Shown here one piece after another: positions 33,295 through 35,408 of a stretch of DNA of 35,408 nt; the first letter of the stretch is position 1, and each line of letters opens with the position of its first letter. Source of the stretch: Synechococcales cyanobacterium bin59.metabat.ball.084 (GTDB lineage: Bacteria; Cyanobacteriota; Cyanobacteriia; Cyanobacteriales; Chamaesiphonaceae); contig JAAFHZ010000037.1 in assembly GCA_013297675.1 (NCBI GenBank), positions 1-35,408 of the forward strand. Direction: 5' to 3'. Below the pieces are notes generated by a model, which ran no database searches, was not told the origin of the DNA, and was given only the letters and a program-made list of their open reading frames with translations. A program made the position numbers and the translations under genes.

Positions 33295-35142
33295 CTAGTG
33301 GTAGCGCCAAGTGGTAGTACCTTTTTTGTCGATCAACTCAATACCCTTCGCCTCTAACTCTTGGCGAATTCGATCGGCCTCCGCAAAATTCTTATCCTGA
33401 CGAGCTTTGTTGCGCTGATCTACCAAAGCATCAATTTCTGCATCAGACTGATCGGAGAGCTGCTCGATAGCTGCTGCCGCCTTTACCTCTAAGCCCAACA
33501 CATGAGCCAAAACGGAGAGTTCTTGCCACTGCCGAAATAACACCCCAGATTCTACGGTCAGCTCAGCGCCATGATTTAGATTATTAGCTTGTTTACCCAA
33601 GCTCTTAGCTAACTCAAACAATACTGCTAAGCCACCGGCAAAGTTAAAGTCTTCATCTACCGCCATACAAAATTTTTGGAAGCTGGTACTTTGGGCATCG
33701 GCGGTTGCGATGGCTGCGGTCTGCATTACTGCTGCCTGAGTAGCGGGTTTTGGAGCAGATCGATCCTTAAAGATGGCGGTCAACAGTCCCCTCAAGGTGG
33801 CAAAAAATCTTTCCCGAGGAGCTTTAAACAAAATAGTGCGGGCAAATACGACTAAACCAACCACCTTGAAGAATTCTGGTAACACCGGCACGGTATTGAA
33901 ATTAGAGATAAAGCTGGCTAAGAACTTAATGGGGAACTGGGTGAAAAATAAAATCACCGCCAGCACAATTAAGCCTCGATATTCTAAGCCAAACTTGCGG
34001 GCATTATCAGGCAGAGTAACAAAAGGAGCCAAGGGCAACACGTCTTCTAAAGAGCTAAAAGAACTCTGGGGAGCAGCAGGCAGCTCAGGAGCCTTAGGCG
34101 CTTCCGCATTCAAATCCCAGCCTAGTTTTGCCCCAAATTGGGCACCAAAGAGCAGACCGGTTTTCAAGGTTTGCCAACTGGTGGCATTGCTGGCCAAGGC
34201 GGTTTTGGTGAAATCTAGGGGCTTCCGATATTGCGCCGTAAGAATAAACAATCGCACCACCATCGGATCTACCGGGTCAGGCGATCGATCCAATAGATCC
34301 TGAATAGTTGTGAAGTTACCCAAAGACTTGGACATCTTCACTCCATTTACTACCACCATGCCATTGTGCATCCAGTACTTAGCCAAAGGATGATTGTGAG
34401 CGCCTTCGGACTGGGCGATTTCGTTTTCGTGGTGAGGAAAGATCAGATCACTACCGCCGCAGTGAATATCAATTTCACCATCAAAAGCTGCATCAATCAT
34501 CGCCGAACATTCAATGTGCCAGCCCGGTCTTCCTTTACCCCAAGGGGAATCCCAGGAGGGTTCGCCCTCTTTGGCACTCTTCCACAGGGCAAAGTCGCCG
34601 GGGTTTTCTTTTTGTTCTGCGGAATCTTCTACTCGACCACTAGCTCCGGCCAGCATATCTTCTAGCTTGCGGCCAGAAAGTTTCCCATAGCCCGGAAATT
34701 TGGCCACTCGATAATATACATCTCCAGCAGCAGCATAGGCCAAGCCTTTGGTTTCGAGATCTTTAATCAGGTCAATAATTTGGCTAATGTGCTCGGTTGC
34801 CCGAGGGTAACTGGTAGCGGGCTTGACGTTTAAGCGTGCCAAGTCGGCTAAATAAGCCTCAATGTATTTACCGGCCACAGCTTCCATCGAAGAATCTTGC
34901 TCTCGGGCACGATTTAGAATTTTGTCATCAATGTCTGTAAAGTTTTGAATATATTTGACGCTGTAGCCGCGCCATTCTAAATAGCGTCGCACTGTATCCC
35001 AGACCACATAAGAACGACCATGACCCACATGGCATAAGTCATACACCGTCACACCACAGCAATACATATTCACCTGCTGCGGCACCAAGGGCTGGAACGG
35101 CTCTTTTTGAGAAGTAAGGGTGTTATAAATACTAATGCTCAT
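33295..35142 (-). CDS. cysS: Cysteinyl-tRNA synthetase with an inserted two-TM CAAD/CURT1-like domain
   Basis: CysRS charges tRNA-Cys. The class I signatures are intact: HVGHGR (HIGH type) at residues 38-43 and KMSKS at 269-273. Zinc ligands Cys28 and Cys212 and the HH pair at 237-238 align with E. coli. At 615 residues it is about 150 longer than usual. The extra segment lies at about 340-485, between the catalytic core and the C-terminal tRNA-binding domain, which resumes at FCMAVDEDFNFAGG. It contains two hydrophobic helices (LIVLAVILFFTQF, 390-402, and KVVGLVVFARTILF, 426-439) in the arrangement LPEFFKVVGLVVFARTILFK followed by APRERF, very like the CURT1/CAAD domain. This would tether the enzyme to a membrane, probably the thylakoid. 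Flanking linkers are Ala/Pro-rich. It is divergent from the CobW-type gene. Confidence 0.93.
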   Translation of the reverse strand: MSISIYNTLTSQKEPFQPLVPQQVNMYCCGVTVYDLCHVGHGRSYVVWDTVRRYLEWRGYSVKYIQNFTDIDDKILNRAREQDSSMEAVAGKYIEAYLADLARLNVKPATSYPRATEHISQIIDLIKDLETKGLAYAAAGDVYYRVAKFPGYGKLSGRKLEDMLAGASGRVEDSAEQKENPGDFALWKSAKEGEPSWDSPWGKGRPGWHIECSAMIDAAFDGEIDIHCGGSDLIFPHHENEIAQSEGAHNHPLAKYWMHNGMVVVNGVKMSKSLGNFTTIQDLLDRSPDPVDPMVVRLFILTAQYRKPLDFTKTALASNATSWQTLKTGLLFGAQFGAKLGWDLNAEAPKAPELPAAPQSSFSSLEDVLPLAPFVTLPDNARKFGLEYRGLIVLAVILFFTQFPIKFLASFISNFNTVPVLPEFFKVVGLVVFARTILFKAPRERFFATLRGLLTAIFKDRSAPKPATQAAVMQTAAIATADAQSTSFQKFCMAVDEDFNFAGGLAVLFELAKSLGKQANNLNHGAELTVESGVLFRQWQELSVLAHVLGLEVKAAAAIEQLSDQSDAEIDALVDQRNKARQDKNFAEADRIRQELEAKGIELIDKKGTTTWRYH

Positions 35143-35230
35143 GGTGATCTGTGGTTTGCTAGAATGTCGATCGATTGAATGCTCTACAACATCAAATCAG
35201 TAACATCATATCAACTCTCCCACCCCACCC

Positions 35231-35408
35231 ATGACTTCTGCCACCATTACTAGCACTCCCACCACTGCGGACAGCACTCGTAAGATTTTGCCTGTCACCA
35301 TCATCACTGGCTTTTTGGGCAGTGGTAAGACCACTTTGCTCAATCATATTTTGACCAATCAACAGGGGCTAAAAACGGCTGTGTTGGTCAATGAGTTTGG
35401 CGAAATTG
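35231..35408 (+). CDS. CobW/COG0523-family GTPase (partial, 5' end)
   Basis: The first 59 codons of a G3E-family GTPase; the rest lies beyond the window. The P-loop GFLGSGKT is at residues 27-34, after a block [10 protein letters not shown], and LVNEFGEI is the next conserved segment. Family members are metallochaperones for zinc or cobalt. In cyanobacteria several are controlled by Zur, but no clear Zur box was identified in the 88 nt upstream that it shares with cysS. The subtype (ZNG1/YeiR or CobW) cannot be told from this fragment. Confidence 0.9.
   Translation, partial: MTSATITSTPTTADSTRKILPVTIITGFLGSGKTTLLNHILTNQQGLKTAVLVNEFGEI

Noticed and set aside
33107-33298. Plus-strand and minus-strand frames across the tRNA
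   Set aside because: They span tRNA-Ser and its terminator; a coincidence of open reading.
1-35408. CRISPR array, rRNA genes, prophage
   Set aside because: No evenly spaced identical repeats, no rRNA-like blocks and no phage structural genes were seen on either strand.

Overview
The window looks like a piece of a cyanobacterial chromosome. The evidence is dense HIP1-type GCGATCGC and GATCGATC sites inside genes, cyanobacteria-typical families (DUF760, a TIGR04168-type metallophosphoesterase, a FurB/Zur-like repressor, a cyanobacterial Omp85, a second cyanobacterial-type transketolase), and a cysteinyl-tRNA synthetase carrying a thylakoid-type CAAD/CURT1-like membrane domain. A Pseudanabaena-like or related lineage is my guess only; no marker here fixes the genus.

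Layout. 1-620: the decayed end of an IS200/IS605-type tnpB. 830-7636: leucyl aminopeptidase, a secreted-type beta-helix/RTX protein, a cytochrome P450 and a transketolase-like enzyme, with strong terminators after the first and last. 7638-11361: an accessory patch with a cutA remnant, a DUF72 protein, a HigBA-type toxin-antitoxin pair, a BrnA-type antitoxin broken in a G7 run, a cluster of TGATCA-centred repeats, and a small membrane-protein gene with a duplicated 3' end. 11505-16601: housekeeping genes scpB and a DUF760 gene, an unrecognised 31-residue membrane peptide on the other strand with its own terminator, an AAA+ ATPase, a CPBP-like membrane protein, a cysteine desulfurase and a truncated haemoglobin. 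16609-19729: a second accessory island with an LRAT-like protein, a BrnT-type toxin with an unusual partner, a broken hisF remnant, a DUF433 antitoxin-like gene, and a tightly coupled pair of an EEP-fold nuclease/phosphatase and an unknown protein.

19861-29322: aspartase, a 255-bp MITE that supplies the aspartase stop codon, a secreted 37-residue-repeat protein, msrA, purC, omp85, a WecA/MraY-family transferase, zur, purS and purQ. 29389-31851: three closely packed genes for exported proteins (outer-membrane barrel, Asn/Ser/Gly-rich protein, DUF4114-like protein). 32185-35408: a metallophosphoesterase, tRNA-Ser(UGA), cysS and the start of a CobW/COG0523 GTPase.

How the genes relate: purC, purS and purQ serve purine synthesis; zur and the CobW-type GTPase both point to zinc handling; omp85, the three exported proteins and the WecA-like enzyme concern the envelope. 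The most interesting observations are the membrane domain inside CysRS, the EEP-nuclease gene pair, the exported trio with a shared CxCA motif, and the orphan BrnA/BrnT halves at opposite ends of an 8-kb stretch. All family calls come from reading motifs by eye; no database search was run.
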